Positions 51,970 to 60,903 of a DNA stretch of 64,000 nucleotides are shown one piece after another. Below the pieces are notes generated by a model, which saw only the letters and a list, made by a program, of their open reading frames with translations, had not been told where the DNA came from and ran no database searches. Location: assembly GCF_013266755.1 (NCBI RefSeq), contig NZ_JABRWJ010000009.1, positions 124,001 through 188,000 of the forward strand, in the 5' to 3' direction. Position numbers and translations under genes: made by a program. How positions within the stretch are numbered: position 1 is the stretch's first letter; every line of letters starts with the position of its first letter. Source of the DNA: Pseudaquabacterium terrae (lineage in GTDB: Bacteria > Pseudomonadota > Gammaproteobacteria > Burkholderiales > Burkholderiaceae_C).

Positions 51970-52935
51970 CTATCGAAGGATGTCGCGCAGGATCCCGACT
52001 GCACCAGCACGGTGGCGAAGGATGCGCTCGAAATGGCCGGGATCATGCGCCTTCAGCACAGCCGCTTGGCGCGGCAGGTGCAAGTCGCGCAGCCGCGACA
52101 GCCAGAAGCGCAAGGCAGCCGCGCGCTGCAGGGCCGGCAACAGGCCACGCTCCTGCGACGGCAGTGGCCGCACGGATTCATAGGCTTCAATGAACGCGGC
52201 CTCGCGCACGTGGTCGGGTCTTCCACCGTCCTGGTCGACGCACCAGTCGTTCAGGCTCACGCCGATGTCGTACAGCCAGGTGTCGCAACCGGCGAAATAG
52301 AAGTCGAGGATGCCGGTGAGGCGTTCACCATCGAACAGCACGTTGTCGCGGAACAGGTCGCCGTGGATCGGTCCGCGCGCCAAGCTTGCGTATTCCGGCG
52401 ATTCGGCAATGCGCCGCTGGAGATCCATCTCGCTCGACAGCAGCGCTCGCTGGTCTTCGCGAAGGTACGGCCACACCATCGGAACCGTTTCCTCCCACCA
52501 CGGCAATCCGCGCAGGTTCGCTTGCTGCCGGTCGTAGTCCCGCCCGGCCAGGTGCAGGCGCGCGAGCATGGCGCCCACGGCACGGCAGTGCGCGATGGAC
52601 GGCTGCAGCTCGTTCCTGCCGCGCAGCCTGTCGACCACCACGGCGGGCTTGCCCTTCAGCTGGTGCAGGAGGCGGCCTGCGCGATCCGGCATCGGGTCAG
52701 GCACCGGGATGCCGCGGCCGGCCAGGTGCTGCATCAGGTGCAGGTAGAAAGGCAGTTCGTCCGTCGCCAGGCGCTCGAACAGCGTGAGCACGTAGGCGCC
52801 GGTCTCCGTGTCGACGAAGTAGTTGGTGTTCTCGATGCCGCCGGTGCACGCCTGGATGGACCGCAGCTGGCCCATGTCGAGCGTGCGCAGGAAGGCGGCG
52901 GCCTCGTCGAACGAGACCTCGGTGAAGACAGCCAT
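51970..52935 (-). CDS. thrB: Homoserine kinase, type II (ThrB)
   Basis: A 321-residue kinase of the aminoglycoside-phosphotransferase fold, the ThrB type of alpha- and betaproteobacteria. Visible: TGGIENTNYFV in the N-lobe near residue 32, catalytic HGDLFRDNVLF near residue 191, and GILDFYFAG with the metal aspartate. It phosphorylates homoserine for ThrC. The neighbouring threonine synthase supports the role, but no homoserine dehydrogenase is near and the rest of the operon is catabolic; a related amino-alcohol substrate cannot be excluded. Last gene of the operon. Confidence 0.88.
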   Translation of the reverse strand: MAVFTEVSFDEAAAFLRTLDMGQLRSIQACTGGIENTNYFVDTETGAYVLTLFERLATDELPFYLHLMQHLAGRGIPVPDPMPDRAGRLLHQLKGKPAVVVDRLRGRNELQPSIAHCRAVGAMLARLHLAGRDYDRQQANLRGLPWWEETVPMVWPYLREDQRALLSSEMDLQRRIAESPEYASLARGPIHGDLFRDNVLFDGERLTGILDFYFAGCDTWLYDIGVSLNDWCVDQDGGRPDHVREAAFIEAYESVRPLPSQERGLLPALQRAAALRFWLSRLRDLHLPRQAAVLKAHDPGHFERILRHRAGAVGILRDILR

Positions 52936-52972
52936 CGGGATGGAATCGGGAAGTGAACCAGTGCTGGGCCGA

Positions 52973-54367
52973 TCAGGCCAATTGCGCTTCGATATAGGAC
53001 TTGACGGCGTTCACGTCGGCCGGCAGGACTTCCACTCGCCTTGGCAGCGATTCGATCCCTTGCACATGCTCAGGCCGGGCAGGCTCGCGCCCGATGGCCT
53101 CGGCGATCGTCGCCGCGAACTTGATTGGCAGCGCCGTTTCCAGCACCACCATCGGCACGCCCGCCTGCAGGTGCTCGCGCGCGACCTTCAGGCCGTCCGC
53201 GGTGTGCGGGTCGATCACCACGCCGAAGCACTGGTGCGTATCGCGAATCGTCGCGATGCGATCGGCGTGCGTGCTCTTTCCCGAGACGAAGCCGAAGCGC
53301 GGATCCAGCGCCAGCGCGAACCGCCCCTTCCCAGGCAGTTCATCGGCGAACAGCCGCCTCACCGTGGCCGCGTCGCGCCCGACGAGGTCGAACACGAAGC
53401 GCTCGAAGTTGCTCGCCTTGCTGATGTCCATCGACGGACTGGAGGTCTCGAAGGTGTCCAGGCCGGACCGAGCGCGATAGACGCCGGTGCGAAAGAACTC
53501 GTCGAGCACGTCGTTCTCGTTGGTGGCGAGCACGAGCCGGTCGATGGGCAGGCCCATCATGCGCGCCACGTGGCCGGCGCAGATGTTGCCGAAGTTGCCC
53601 GACGGCACTGCGAAGCTGACCCGCTCGACATTGCTGCGCGTGGCCTGGAAATAGCCGGCGAAGTAATAGACCACTTGAGCGACCAGGCGCGCCCAGTTGA
53701 TCGAATTGACGGTGCCGATCCGGTGCCTGCGTTTGAAGTCCAGGTCGTTGGAGACCGCCTTCACGATGTCCTGGCAATCGTCGAACACACCTTCGATCGC
53801 GAGGTTGTGGATGTTCTCGTCCTGCAGGCTGAACATCTGCGCCTGCTGGAACGGACTCATGCGGCCGTTCGGCGAGGTCATGAACACGCGCACGCCCTGC
53901 TTGCCGCGCATCGCATGTTCAGCGGCGCTGCCGGTGTCGCCCGAGGTGGCGCCCAGGATGTTCAGCGTCTCGCCGCGGCGCGCCAGTTCGTACTCGAACA
54001 GGTGGCCCAGCAGCTGCATCGCCATGTCCTTGAAGGCGAGCGTGGGACCGTTAGAAAGCGCTTCGAGACAGACGCCGTCTTCGAGCTTCTTCAGCGGCAC
54101 GATCTCCTTCGTGCCGAACACCTCCGGCGTGTAGGTCTTCGCGCAGATCGCCTTCAGGTCGGCCGGTGGAATGTCGTCGACGTACAGCGACAGCACCTCG
54201 AACGCCAGCTCGGGGTAGGCGAGCTGGCGCCATCTGGCGAGCGTCGCGGCATCCACCTGCGGGTACCGCTCGGGCAGGTAAAGCCCCCCGTCCGGTGCGA
54301 GCCCTTCCAACAGGATTTCGCAGAAACGCTTGCGGGCGGGATCGCCCCGGGTAGACAGGTAAAGCAT
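52973..54367 (-). CDS. thrC: Threonine synthase (ThrC)
   Basis: A 464-residue PLP enzyme converting O-phosphohomoserine to threonine. Start MLYLSTRGD is typical. The PLP lysine lies in GPTLAFKDMAMQ near residue 115; the phosphate-binding and cofactor loops are GATSGDTGSAAEHA and VPSGNFGNI. Start choice: ATG 54367 has gagg ahead; ATG 54379 would overlap the amidohydrolase stop by four bases. It is full length and appears functional. Its presence in this operon without hom is odd (see findings). Confidence 0.93.
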   Translation of the reverse strand: MLYLSTRGDPARKRFCEILLEGLAPDGGLYLPERYPQVDAATLARWRQLAYPELAFEVLSLYVDDIPPADLKAICAKTYTPEVFGTKEIVPLKKLEDGVCLEALSNGPTLAFKDMAMQLLGHLFEYELARRGETLNILGATSGDTGSAAEHAMRGKQGVRVFMTSPNGRMSPFQQAQMFSLQDENIHNLAIEGVFDDCQDIVKAVSNDLDFKRRHRIGTVNSINWARLVAQVVYYFAGYFQATRSNVERVSFAVPSGNFGNICAGHVARMMGLPIDRLVLATNENDVLDEFFRTGVYRARSGLDTFETSSPSMDISKASNFERFVFDLVGRDAATVRRLFADELPGKGRFALALDPRFGFVSGKSTHADRIATIRDTHQCFGVVIDPHTADGLKVAREHLQAGVPMVVLETALPIKFAATIAEAIGREPARPEHVQGIESLPRRVEVLPADVNAVKSYIEAQLA

Positions 54368-54375
54368 GGGAGGCC

Positions 54376-55554
54376 TCATGGCTGGCGGGGCGTGTCGCTC
54401 GAATCGTGCAGTGCCAGCCCGGCCATGGCCACGAACCAGCGCACGCCGAACGCCAGCACGTCGTCGTTGAAGTCGTAAGAAGGGTGGTGAAGCGACGCCG
54501 CATGGGCATCACTGCGCTGGCCGAGCCACAGGTAGGCCCCTGGCCGCTGCTGCAGCATGAAGGCGAAGTCTTCCGAGGTGAAGGCGGGCGACGCAGCGAG
54601 CTGCGCTTCCAGGCCGGCATTGCGCGCCGCGTCCAGCGCGAGTTGCGCGTGCTCGGCGTGATTGATCGTGGCCGGGTAGTAGCGCGTGTACTCGACCTCG
54701 ATGGCGGCGCCACTGGCGCGCGCAACGCCGGCCGCGATGTCGCGCATCGCTTGCTCGATCGTGTCCTGCACCGCGGTGTCGAAGCTGCGCACCGTGCCGG
54801 TGAGCTCCACCGCCGCCGGCAGCACGTTGTGCGACTGGCCACCGCTGATGCGCGTGACCGAAAGCACGGCGCTCTGCATGGGCGGAATTCGGCGCGACAC
54901 GATGGTGTGCAGCTGCGCGACGAGCTCGCTGGCCGCCAGCACCACGTCGGGCGTGCGGTCCGGCTGCGCCGCATGGCCACCCCGGCCGCGCACGACGATG
55001 TCGAAGCGATCGGCCGCGGCCATGAGGGGGCCGGGCCGCGTCGCCACCGTGCCCGCGGGCAAATCGGGCCAGTTGTGCAGCGCATACACGGCGTCGCACG
55101 GAAAACGGTCGAACAGGCGCTGCTTCACCATCTCGCGAGCGCCGCCCCGGCCTTCTTCGGCGGGTTGGAAGATGAACGCGATGCTGCCGTCGAAGCCGCC
55201 GGCGCGCGCCAAGTGCTGCGCCGCGCCCAGCAGCATGGCGGTGTGGCCGTCGTGGCCGCAGCCGTGGTGCACACCGGGGTGCCGGCTGACATGCGGGCGC
55301 TCGGCCTGCTCGCGCATGGGCAGCGCGTCCATGTCGGCCCGCAGGCCCACCATGCGCGTCGCACGGCCGCGGCGCAGCACGCCCACCACGCCCGTGCCGG
55401 CGAGGCCCTCGTGAACCTCCAGGCCCGCCTCGCGCAGCGCAGCGGCCACGATGCCGGAGGTGCGCCGCTCTTCATAGGCCAGCTCCGGGTGTGCGTGCAG
55501 GTCGCGCCGCAACGCGATCAGCCCGGGAAGGAGATCGTCGATGGTCTCGTTCAT
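54376..55554 (-). CDS. M20D amidohydrolase (aminoacylase/hippurate hydrolase type)
   Basis: A 392-residue zinc amidohydrolase. Motifs: RRDLHAHPELAYEE at the N-terminus, GLRADMDALPM, HHGCGHDGHTAMLLG (metal ligands), FQPAEEGRGGA with the catalytic glutamate pair, and the dimer-domain loop GRGGHAAQPD. Enzymes of this group remove acyl groups from N-acyl amino acids or hydrolyse related amides. Downstream of the transporter and dehydrogenase genes, it probably frees an amino acid from an imported conjugate. The ATG at 55554 follows the preceding gene by four bases. Confidence 0.92.
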   Translation of the reverse strand: MNETIDDLLPGLIALRRDLHAHPELAYEERRTSGIVAAALREAGLEVHEGLAGTGVVGVLRRGRATRMVGLRADMDALPMREQAERPHVSRHPGVHHGCGHDGHTAMLLGAAQHLARAGGFDGSIAFIFQPAEEGRGGAREMVKQRLFDRFPCDAVYALHNWPDLPAGTVATRPGPLMAAADRFDIVVRGRGGHAAQPDRTPDVVLAASELVAQLHTIVSRRIPPMQSAVLSVTRISGGQSHNVLPAAVELTGTVRSFDTAVQDTIEQAMRDIAAGVARASGAAIEVEYTRYYPATINHAEHAQLALDAARNAGLEAQLAASPAFTSEDFAFMLQQRPGAYLWLGQRSDAHAASLHHPSYDFNDDVLAFGVRWFVAMAGLALHDSSDTPRQP

Positions 55555-55558
55555 GGGA

Positions 55559-56494
55559 TCAGTAGCCCCGCGTTCGATCGACCAGCCCAACCAATGGCGC
55601 GCCGGCCTGGTGGCGGCGGATGTTGTCGAGCACCAGCTCCACCGCCGTCTCCGGTTGGGTCATGCTCGCGATGTGGGGCGTGAGCAGCACCTTGGGATGG
55701 GACCAGAGCGGGTGGTTGGCCGGCAGCGGTTCGGGGTCGGTGACATCGAGGACCGCCTCCGACAACCAGCCGCTCTCCAGCGCATCCAGCAGCGCATGGT
55801 GATCGAGCTGCGCCCCGCGGCCGGCATGCACCAGCGAGGCACCGCGTGCCAGCTGCTGGAACAAGGGGGTGCCGAGGATGCCGCGTGTTTCTTGCGTTAG
55901 TGGCAACAGGCACACGAGGATGTCGGTGGCTGACAGCATCGCGGGCAGCTCATCGGCGCCGGCGTAGCAGGTCACGCCATCCAACTGGCGCCGCGTGCGG
56001 CTCCAGCCCGCCAGCTGGAAGCCGAAGGTGCGCAGCTGCTGCAGTACCGCACAGCCAAGCACCCCCAGGCCGAGCACGCTGACACGGCGCTTGGCCGCGG
56101 GGCAGACGCGGTGCGCGGCCCAGCAGGCTTCGCGCTGCTGGCGGATGTAGGTCGGCAACTGGCGGTGCAGCGTCAGCACGGCCATGGTCACGTACTCCAC
56201 CATGCCCGCAACGACGCCGGGCTCCGCCAGGCGCACCACGGGCAGGTCCGGTGGCAGCGCCGCCAGGTCGATCTGGTCGACGCCGGCACCGGTCGAGAAC
56301 AGCACCTCCAGCTTCGGGAACCGCTGCTCGATGTCCGCGGGCGGCAGCCACGCGGCCAGGTAGCGCACGTGCCGCGCATCGCCGGTGTCGGGCCAGATGT
56401 GGAACGGGATGTCCGGCGCCTTCGCGGCGAACAGGCGTGCCCACTCCGCCCCGCGCACAGGGTCCGCCTTGTAGACGAAGGCCATGCCGCTCAC
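55559..56494 (-). CDS. GhrA-like D-2-hydroxyacid dehydrogenase (copy 2)
   Basis: A 311-residue dehydrogenase of the same group as the protein at 46887-47813. The nucleotide fold is VLGLGVLGCAVLQQL, with a cysteine after the last glycine. The active-site arginine is in HAGRGAQLD; the acidic and histidine residues are in DVTDPEPLPANHPLW and TPHIASMTQP. The C-terminus VDRTRGY matches the IDRSRGY of copy 1. Its start overlaps the cupin stop by four bases, tying the two together. Confidence 0.9.
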   Translation of the reverse strand: MSGMAFVYKADPVRGAEWARLFAAKAPDIPFHIWPDTGDARHVRYLAAWLPPADIEQRFPKLEVLFSTGAGVDQIDLAALPPDLPVVRLAEPGVVAGMVEYVTMAVLTLHRQLPTYIRQQREACWAAHRVCPAAKRRVSVLGLGVLGCAVLQQLRTFGFQLAGWSRTRRQLDGVTCYAGADELPAMLSATDILVCLLPLTQETRGILGTPLFQQLARGASLVHAGRGAQLDHHALLDALESGWLSEAVLDVTDPEPLPANHPLWSHPKVLLTPHIASMTQPETAVELVLDNIRRHQAGAPLVGLVDRTRGY

Positions 56495-57216
56495 GCGCTC
56501 AGCGCCACTTCCTGGACGACGAAGAACTTGGCCACACGCTCGCTGCTCTCCCAGCCCACGGACACGCCTTGCGGCACGAAGATCGCATCACCGGCGTGGG
56601 CCGCGAGCACGCTGCCGTCGGGACTGGCGAAGCGCACGCCGCCGTCAACCAGGACCATGAACTCGTTCTGGCGGTGCGCCCGCACGATGCGGTGGTACGG
56701 CGTCGAGTCCCACGTGCCGGCCTGGAATCCCGACAACTCGTCCTTGAACACGTTGTCGCTGCGGCACTGCGGGGCGGGGCCCAGCAGCACCTCGGGCGGC
56801 AGCGACCGGGACGGCTTGAAGTCGGCGTCGGCGCGCAGCGGCGTGATGCCGGGCTGGCTGGGCAGTTCGGCGGCGGCCGCGCAGAAGACGAGCTTTGCGC
56901 GCGACGCCGCCTGGATGCGCAGCGCCGTGCCGCGCGCGATGACGGCACCTTCGCCCTTTCGCAGCACCCGCGGTGCGGCGCCGTTGGCGACGAGGCCAAG
57001 TTCACCTTCCACGACGACGATCGCCTCGGTATGAGGATAGTGCGCGACGTCGACCTCGCCGACGAAGCCGATGCGGCCGGCGCTCATCGCGCCCGGCCCT
57101 TCCCAGGCGATCTCGCGCTCGCGCGCGAACGGATCCACCTTGCCGAAGGCGGCCTGGCGAAATGCAGTGGACAGCGGGGCGCCATCGGCGCGGTGAAGCA
57201 GGAGAGCTGTGGTCAT
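56491..57216 (-). CDS. Two-domain cupin protein
   Basis: A 241-residue bicupin. The first barrel includes VDVAHYPHTEAIVVVEGELGL, in two parts, with a histidine and glutamate suited to metal binding. The second includes RIVRAHRQNEFMVLVDGGV and GDAIFVPQGV. It resembles DUF861 cupins, some of which act in ureide or amine metabolism as aminohydrolases or lyases. No signal peptide. Its place between the aldehyde and hydroxyacid dehydrogenase genes suggests an enzyme of the same pathway rather than storage; specific chemistry is unknown. Confidence 0.85.
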   Translation of the reverse strand: MTTALLLHRADGAPLSTAFRQAAFGKVDPFAREREIAWEGPGAMSAGRIGFVGEVDVAHYPHTEAIVVVEGELGLVANGAAPRVLRKGEGAVIARGTALRIQAASRAKLVFCAAAAELPSQPGITPLRADADFKPSRSLPPEVLLGPAPQCRSDNVFKDELSGFQAGTWDSTPYHRIVRAHRQNEFMVLVDGGVRFASPDGSVLAAHAGDAIFVPQGVSVGWESSERVAKFFVVQEVALSA

Positions 57217-57324
57217 GGTGGTGGTCCTTGGCTGTGGTCGATGTTCATGGAGACGGCGCACCATCCCCGGGGCCGGGCATGACTGTCGCCGTCACGTCCT
57301 CGATGAGACTGCGGGCCGTCGCGC

Positions 57325-58794
57325 TCAACGCAACTGGCCCTGGCAGACGTACTTCAGGCTCATGTAGTCGTCGAGCCCGTGAACCGAGCCCTCGCGGCCG
57401 TAGCCCGATTCCTTCACGCCGCCGAAGGGCGCGGCCTCGGCGGCCAGCGCGCCTTCGTTGACACCGACCAGTCCGCTGTCCAGCGCGTCGGCCACGCGCC
57501 CGATGCGCTTCACGTCGTTCGAGTAGAAGTACGACGCGAGACCGAAGGGCGTGCCGTTCGCGGCCGCGATCACCTCGTCTTCGGTCTGGAAGCGCGTCAC
57601 CGGAACGACCGGCCCGAAGGTTTCCTCGCAGGAACAGGCCATCGTGGCGTGCACGTCCACCAGCAGCGTGGGTTCGAAGAAGTTGCGGCCGAGCGCAGCG
57701 AGGCGGTGGCCACCGACGACGAGCCGGGCGCCGCCCTCGACAGCGTCCAAGATGTGCCGCTCGATCTTCTCGACAGCCTTCGCGTTGATCATCGGCCCGA
57801 TCTGCGAGCCGTCGTCGCTGGCCGGCCCCACCTTCAGCGCCGCGATGCGCGCAGCGAGCTTCTCGACGAAGCGGTCGTGCACGGCGTCCTGGACGAACAC
57901 GCGGTTCGGGCTCACGCAGGTCTGGCCGCCGTTGCGGAACTTGGCAGTCATCAGCCCGTCGGCCGCGGCATCGAGGTCGGCGTCGTCGAAGACGATGAAA
58001 GGCGCGTTGCCGCCGAGTTCGAGCGACAGCTTCTTCAGCGTGTCGGCGCTGCGCCGTGCGAGGTGCTTGCCCACCGGGGTCGATCCGGTGAAGCTGATCT
58101 TGCGCACGCGCGCGTCGTCGAGCCAGACGTCGACGACCTCGGCGGCCCGTTCACGCGATGCGGTCACGATGTTGAGCACGCCGGCGGGCAGGCCGGCCTC
58201 CTCGGCGAGCTTGACCAGCGCCAGGGACGTGAGCGGCGTGTCCTCCGCCGGCTTGGCGACCACGGTGCAGCCGGCGGCCAGCGCGGGCGCGATCTTGCGC
58301 GCGATCATCGCGGCGGGAAAGTTCCACGGCGTGATCGCCGCGACCACGCCCACCGGCTCCTTCAGCGCGAACATGCGCCGCCCCGGCACCGGGGCCGGGA
58401 TCACGTCGCCGTTGGCGCGCGTCGCCTCCTCGGCGAACCACTCCACATAACTCGCCGCATACGCGACCTCGCCGCGCCCTTCGGCCAGCGGCTTGCCCTG
58501 CTCGCGCGAGATCAGGCGGCCGAGATCCTCCGTGTGGGCGACGATGAGGTCGTTCCAGCGCTTGAGCATTTGCGCACGCTGCTTCGCCGGGACCGCACGC
58601 CAGGCGGGGAAGGCTGCGTGTGCGGCTTCGAGCGCCGCACGGGCTTCGGCGGCGCCGCTGTCGGGAACGCTGGCGAACACGCGGTCGGTGGCCGGGTCGG
58701 TGACGTCGAAGCGGCGCCCTTCTTCGGCATCACACCAACGGCCGATGTAGTTGCGGCCGGGCAGCAGGGCGTCGTGCTGGATCGAAAGCGGCAC
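57325..58794 (-). CDS. NAD(P)-dependent succinate-semialdehyde dehydrogenase-like enzyme
   Basis: A 489-residue aldehyde dehydrogenase of the GabD class. Motifs: ITPWNFPAAMIARK (NAD binding), FTGSTPVGKHLA, LELGGNAPFIVF with the catalytic glutamate, and FRNGGQTCVSPNRV with the catalytic cysteine near residue 287. It oxidises a semialdehyde to an acid. In this operon the aldehyde could come from the PuuB-like oxidase. First enzyme gene after the transporter, 192 bases away with a hairpin between, so it may have its own promoter. Confidence 0.92.
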   Translation of the reverse strand: MPLSIQHDALLPGRNYIGRWCDAEEGRRFDVTDPATDRVFASVPDSGAAEARAALEAAHAAFPAWRAVPAKQRAQMLKRWNDLIVAHTEDLGRLISREQGKPLAEGRGEVAYAASYVEWFAEEATRANGDVIPAPVPGRRMFALKEPVGVVAAITPWNFPAAMIARKIAPALAAGCTVVAKPAEDTPLTSLALVKLAEEAGLPAGVLNIVTASRERAAEVVDVWLDDARVRKISFTGSTPVGKHLARRSADTLKKLSLELGGNAPFIVFDDADLDAAADGLMTAKFRNGGQTCVSPNRVFVQDAVHDRFVEKLAARIAALKVGPASDDGSQIGPMINAKAVEKIERHILDAVEGGARLVVGGHRLAALGRNFFEPTLLVDVHATMACSCEETFGPVVPVTRFQTEDEVIAAANGTPFGLASYFYSNDVKRIGRVADALDSGLVGVNEGALAAEAAPFGGVKESGYGREGSVHGLDDYMSLKYVCQGQLR

Positions 58795-58834
58795 TTGAAT
58801 ATCCTTTCATGTGATCGGCCATGGCGCGGCCGAG

Positions 58835-58860
58835 GTCCCTAGGGCGGGTCGCCCCGGGAC
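58835..58860 (-). terminator. Hairpin between the permease dppC-like gene and the aldehyde dehydrogenase
   Basis: Nested pairing: GTCCC (58835) with GGGAC (58856), and inside it GGGCG (58842) with CGCCC (58850) around a GGT loop. It lies in a 192-base gap otherwise empty of genes. It may attenuate or end the transporter transcript before the enzyme genes. Confidence 0.45.
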
Positions 58861-58986
58861 GCGGGCCATGCATTGAAGGTTTCTCTCGCGCGGGGGCGCG
58901 CGGACGAACGTGCGGGGGACCGCGCGTGCGCCTGTGCCGCGCCGCGTGCGATCCGGCCGCCGCCCCGGGTCAGGCGCAGCCGCGGG

Positions 58987-59871
58987 TCATTTGTGCTCGC
59001 CGCGGACGTCGAGCGCGTCGCGCAAGCCGTCGCCGATGAAGTTGAAGCTGGTCACCGCCATCGCGATGGCCAGGCCGGGAATGATCGCCAGCCAGGGCGC
59101 GCGGTCGAGGTACTGCTGCGCCCCGTTCAGCATGTTGCCCCAGCTGGGCAGCGGTGGCTGGATGCCGAAGCCCAGGAAGCTGATGTAGGCCTCGAGCAGG
59201 ATGGCGCGGGCGACCGTCAGCGTCGCGGCCACGATGATCGGGCCCATGATGTTGGGCAGGATCTCGCGGAACATGATGTGCGCGCGGCTGAGGCCCAGCA
59301 TGCGCCCGGCGAGCACGAACTCGCGCTCCTTGAGCGACGCCACTTCGGTGGCGACGATGCGGGCGACGGTCATCCAGCTCGTGAGCGCGATGATGACGGT
59401 GATCATGGTCGGGCTCGGCTTCAGTGCGACCGCCAGCGCCAGCAGCAGGAAGAGCGTCGGGAACGACAGGAAGCCGTCAACGGTTCTCATCAATACCGAG
59501 TTGATCCAGCCGCCCATGTAGCCGGCGACGACGCCCACCAACGTGCCCGCGAGCGTGGCCAGCAGCATCGAGAAGAAGCCCACGAGCAGCGAGATGCGCC
59601 CCGCCATCAGGAGGCGTGCCGCCAGGTCGCGGCCCAGGGGGTCGGTGCCCAGGTGGTGGTCTCCCGTCAAGGGGGGAGCGAAGCGCGAACGCAGGTCGAT
59701 CTGCAGTGAGTCGTAGGGCAGCAGATGGGGCCCGAAGGCGCAGGCGAGCGACAGCAGGGTGATCATCACCAGCCCCGCCACCGCCAGGCGGTGGCCGAGG
59801 AAGCGGCGCACCACGCGGCTCCTCCACCACGCGGGTTCGGCCGCCCAGGTCGCAGTCAGCGTCGTCATCAC
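58987..59871 (-). CDS. Dipeptide/oligopeptide-type ABC permease (DppC-like)
   Basis: A 294-residue inner-membrane permease with six likely helices. The N-terminal region ends LLPYDSLQIDL, and the segment GTDPLGRDLAARLL is the DppC/OppC hallmark. The coupling loop is AGRMLGLSRAHIMFREILPN. Partner of the DppB-like permease. The substrate family includes peptides, opines, nickel chelates and sugar acids, so the name does not fix the ligand. Confidence 0.92.
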   Translation of the reverse strand: MMTTLTATWAAEPAWWRSRVVRRFLGHRLAVAGLVMITLLSLACAFGPHLLPYDSLQIDLRSRFAPPLTGDHHLGTDPLGRDLAARLLMAGRISLLVGFFSMLLATLAGTLVGVVAGYMGGWINSVLMRTVDGFLSFPTLFLLLALAVALKPSPTMITVIIALTSWMTVARIVATEVASLKEREFVLAGRMLGLSRAHIMFREILPNIMGPIIVAATLTVARAILLEAYISFLGFGIQPPLPSWGNMLNGAQQYLDRAPWLAIIPGLAIAMAVTSFNFIGDGLRDALDVRGEHK

Positions 59872-59910
59872 ACTCTCCTAATTTGCAATGTCAGCGGCTT
59901 GACAGGCTGC

Positions 59911-60861
59911 TTAAGCCAGGCGAATCCGTGGATCGACCATCGCGACCACGATGTCGGCGACCAGGCTGCCGACGATGGTCAGGATGGCCGAGAACATCAG
60001 CAGGCCCATGACGACGGGATAGTCGCTGTTGCTGAGACTGTCGAGGAACAGCCGTCCCATGCCAGGCCACGTGAACACGGTTTCCGTGACCAGGGCGCCC
60101 GTCAGCAGCGAGGGCAGTTGCACCCCGGCCAGCGTGATCATCGGCAGCAGCGCATTGCCGACGACGTGCTTCATGATGACCCGGCGCTCGCTCACGCCCT
60201 TGGCGCGGGCGGTCTTCACGAATTCCTGGCCCATCGCGTCGAGCGTCGCGGTTCGCATGAACCGGCTCCAGATGGCGATGTGCACGAGCGCCAGGACCAC
60301 CGAGGGCATGATCAGGTGGTGCAGGTGGTTCAGCACCGATTCGTCGCCGATGGTGTACATGTTGCCCGCGGGCACCCAGCCCAGCTTCAGCGAGAAGACG
60401 TAGATGCCGACGAGCCCGAACCAGAAGGTGGGGATCGACAGGGCCACCATGGCGCCGACGGTGGCCATGTAGTCGAAGGCCGAGTGGCGGTGGGTGGCGC
60501 CGCGAATGCCGATCACCGTGCCGATGGACACGGCAATGACGGTGGCCGTCCCCATCAGCAGCAGCGTGGCGGGCACATGGCGGGCAATGACCGACGTGAC
60601 CGGATTGCTGTCGCGGAACGAGGTTCCCCAGTCGCCCTGCAGCAGCCGCCAGGCCCAGTCCAGGTACTGCACCCACAGCGGCCGGTCGAGCCCGAGCTGG
60701 GCGGCGATCCGGTTCTTGTCGTCCTGTGTCATGCCGGCGTCGAGCGCGTACTGCGCCATCGGCCCACCGGGAATGAGGTTGAGCACGACGAAGCCGATGA
60801 CCGACACGATCACCAGCAACACGATGCTCTGCATGAAACGCTTGAGCAGAAACTCGACCAT
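59911..60861 (-). CDS. Dipeptide/oligopeptide-type ABC permease (DppB-like)
   Basis: A 316-residue inner-membrane permease, start MVEFLLKRFMQSIVLL, with six helices. DppB features: PGGPMAQYAL after helix 1, LGLDRPLWVQY, and the coupling loop VKTARAKGVSERRVIMKH. It lies 42 bases after the binding-protein gene and 39 before its DppC-like partner, in one transcript. Confidence 0.92.
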   Translation of the reverse strand: MVEFLLKRFMQSIVLLVIVSVIGFVVLNLIPGGPMAQYALDAGMTQDDKNRIAAQLGLDRPLWVQYLDWAWRLLQGDWGTSFRDSNPVTSVIARHVPATLLLMGTATVIAVSIGTVIGIRGATHRHSAFDYMATVGAMVALSIPTFWFGLVGIYVFSLKLGWVPAGNMYTIGDESVLNHLHHLIMPSVVLALVHIAIWSRFMRTATLDAMGQEFVKTARAKGVSERRVIMKHVVGNALLPMITLAGVQLPSLLTGALVTETVFTWPGMGRLFLDSLSNSDYPVVMGLLMFSAILTIVGSLVADIVVAMVDPRIRLA

Positions 60862-60903
60862 GACTCGCTCCTTCTGAACTCCGGACTCATCAAGCGGTCG
60901 ACG

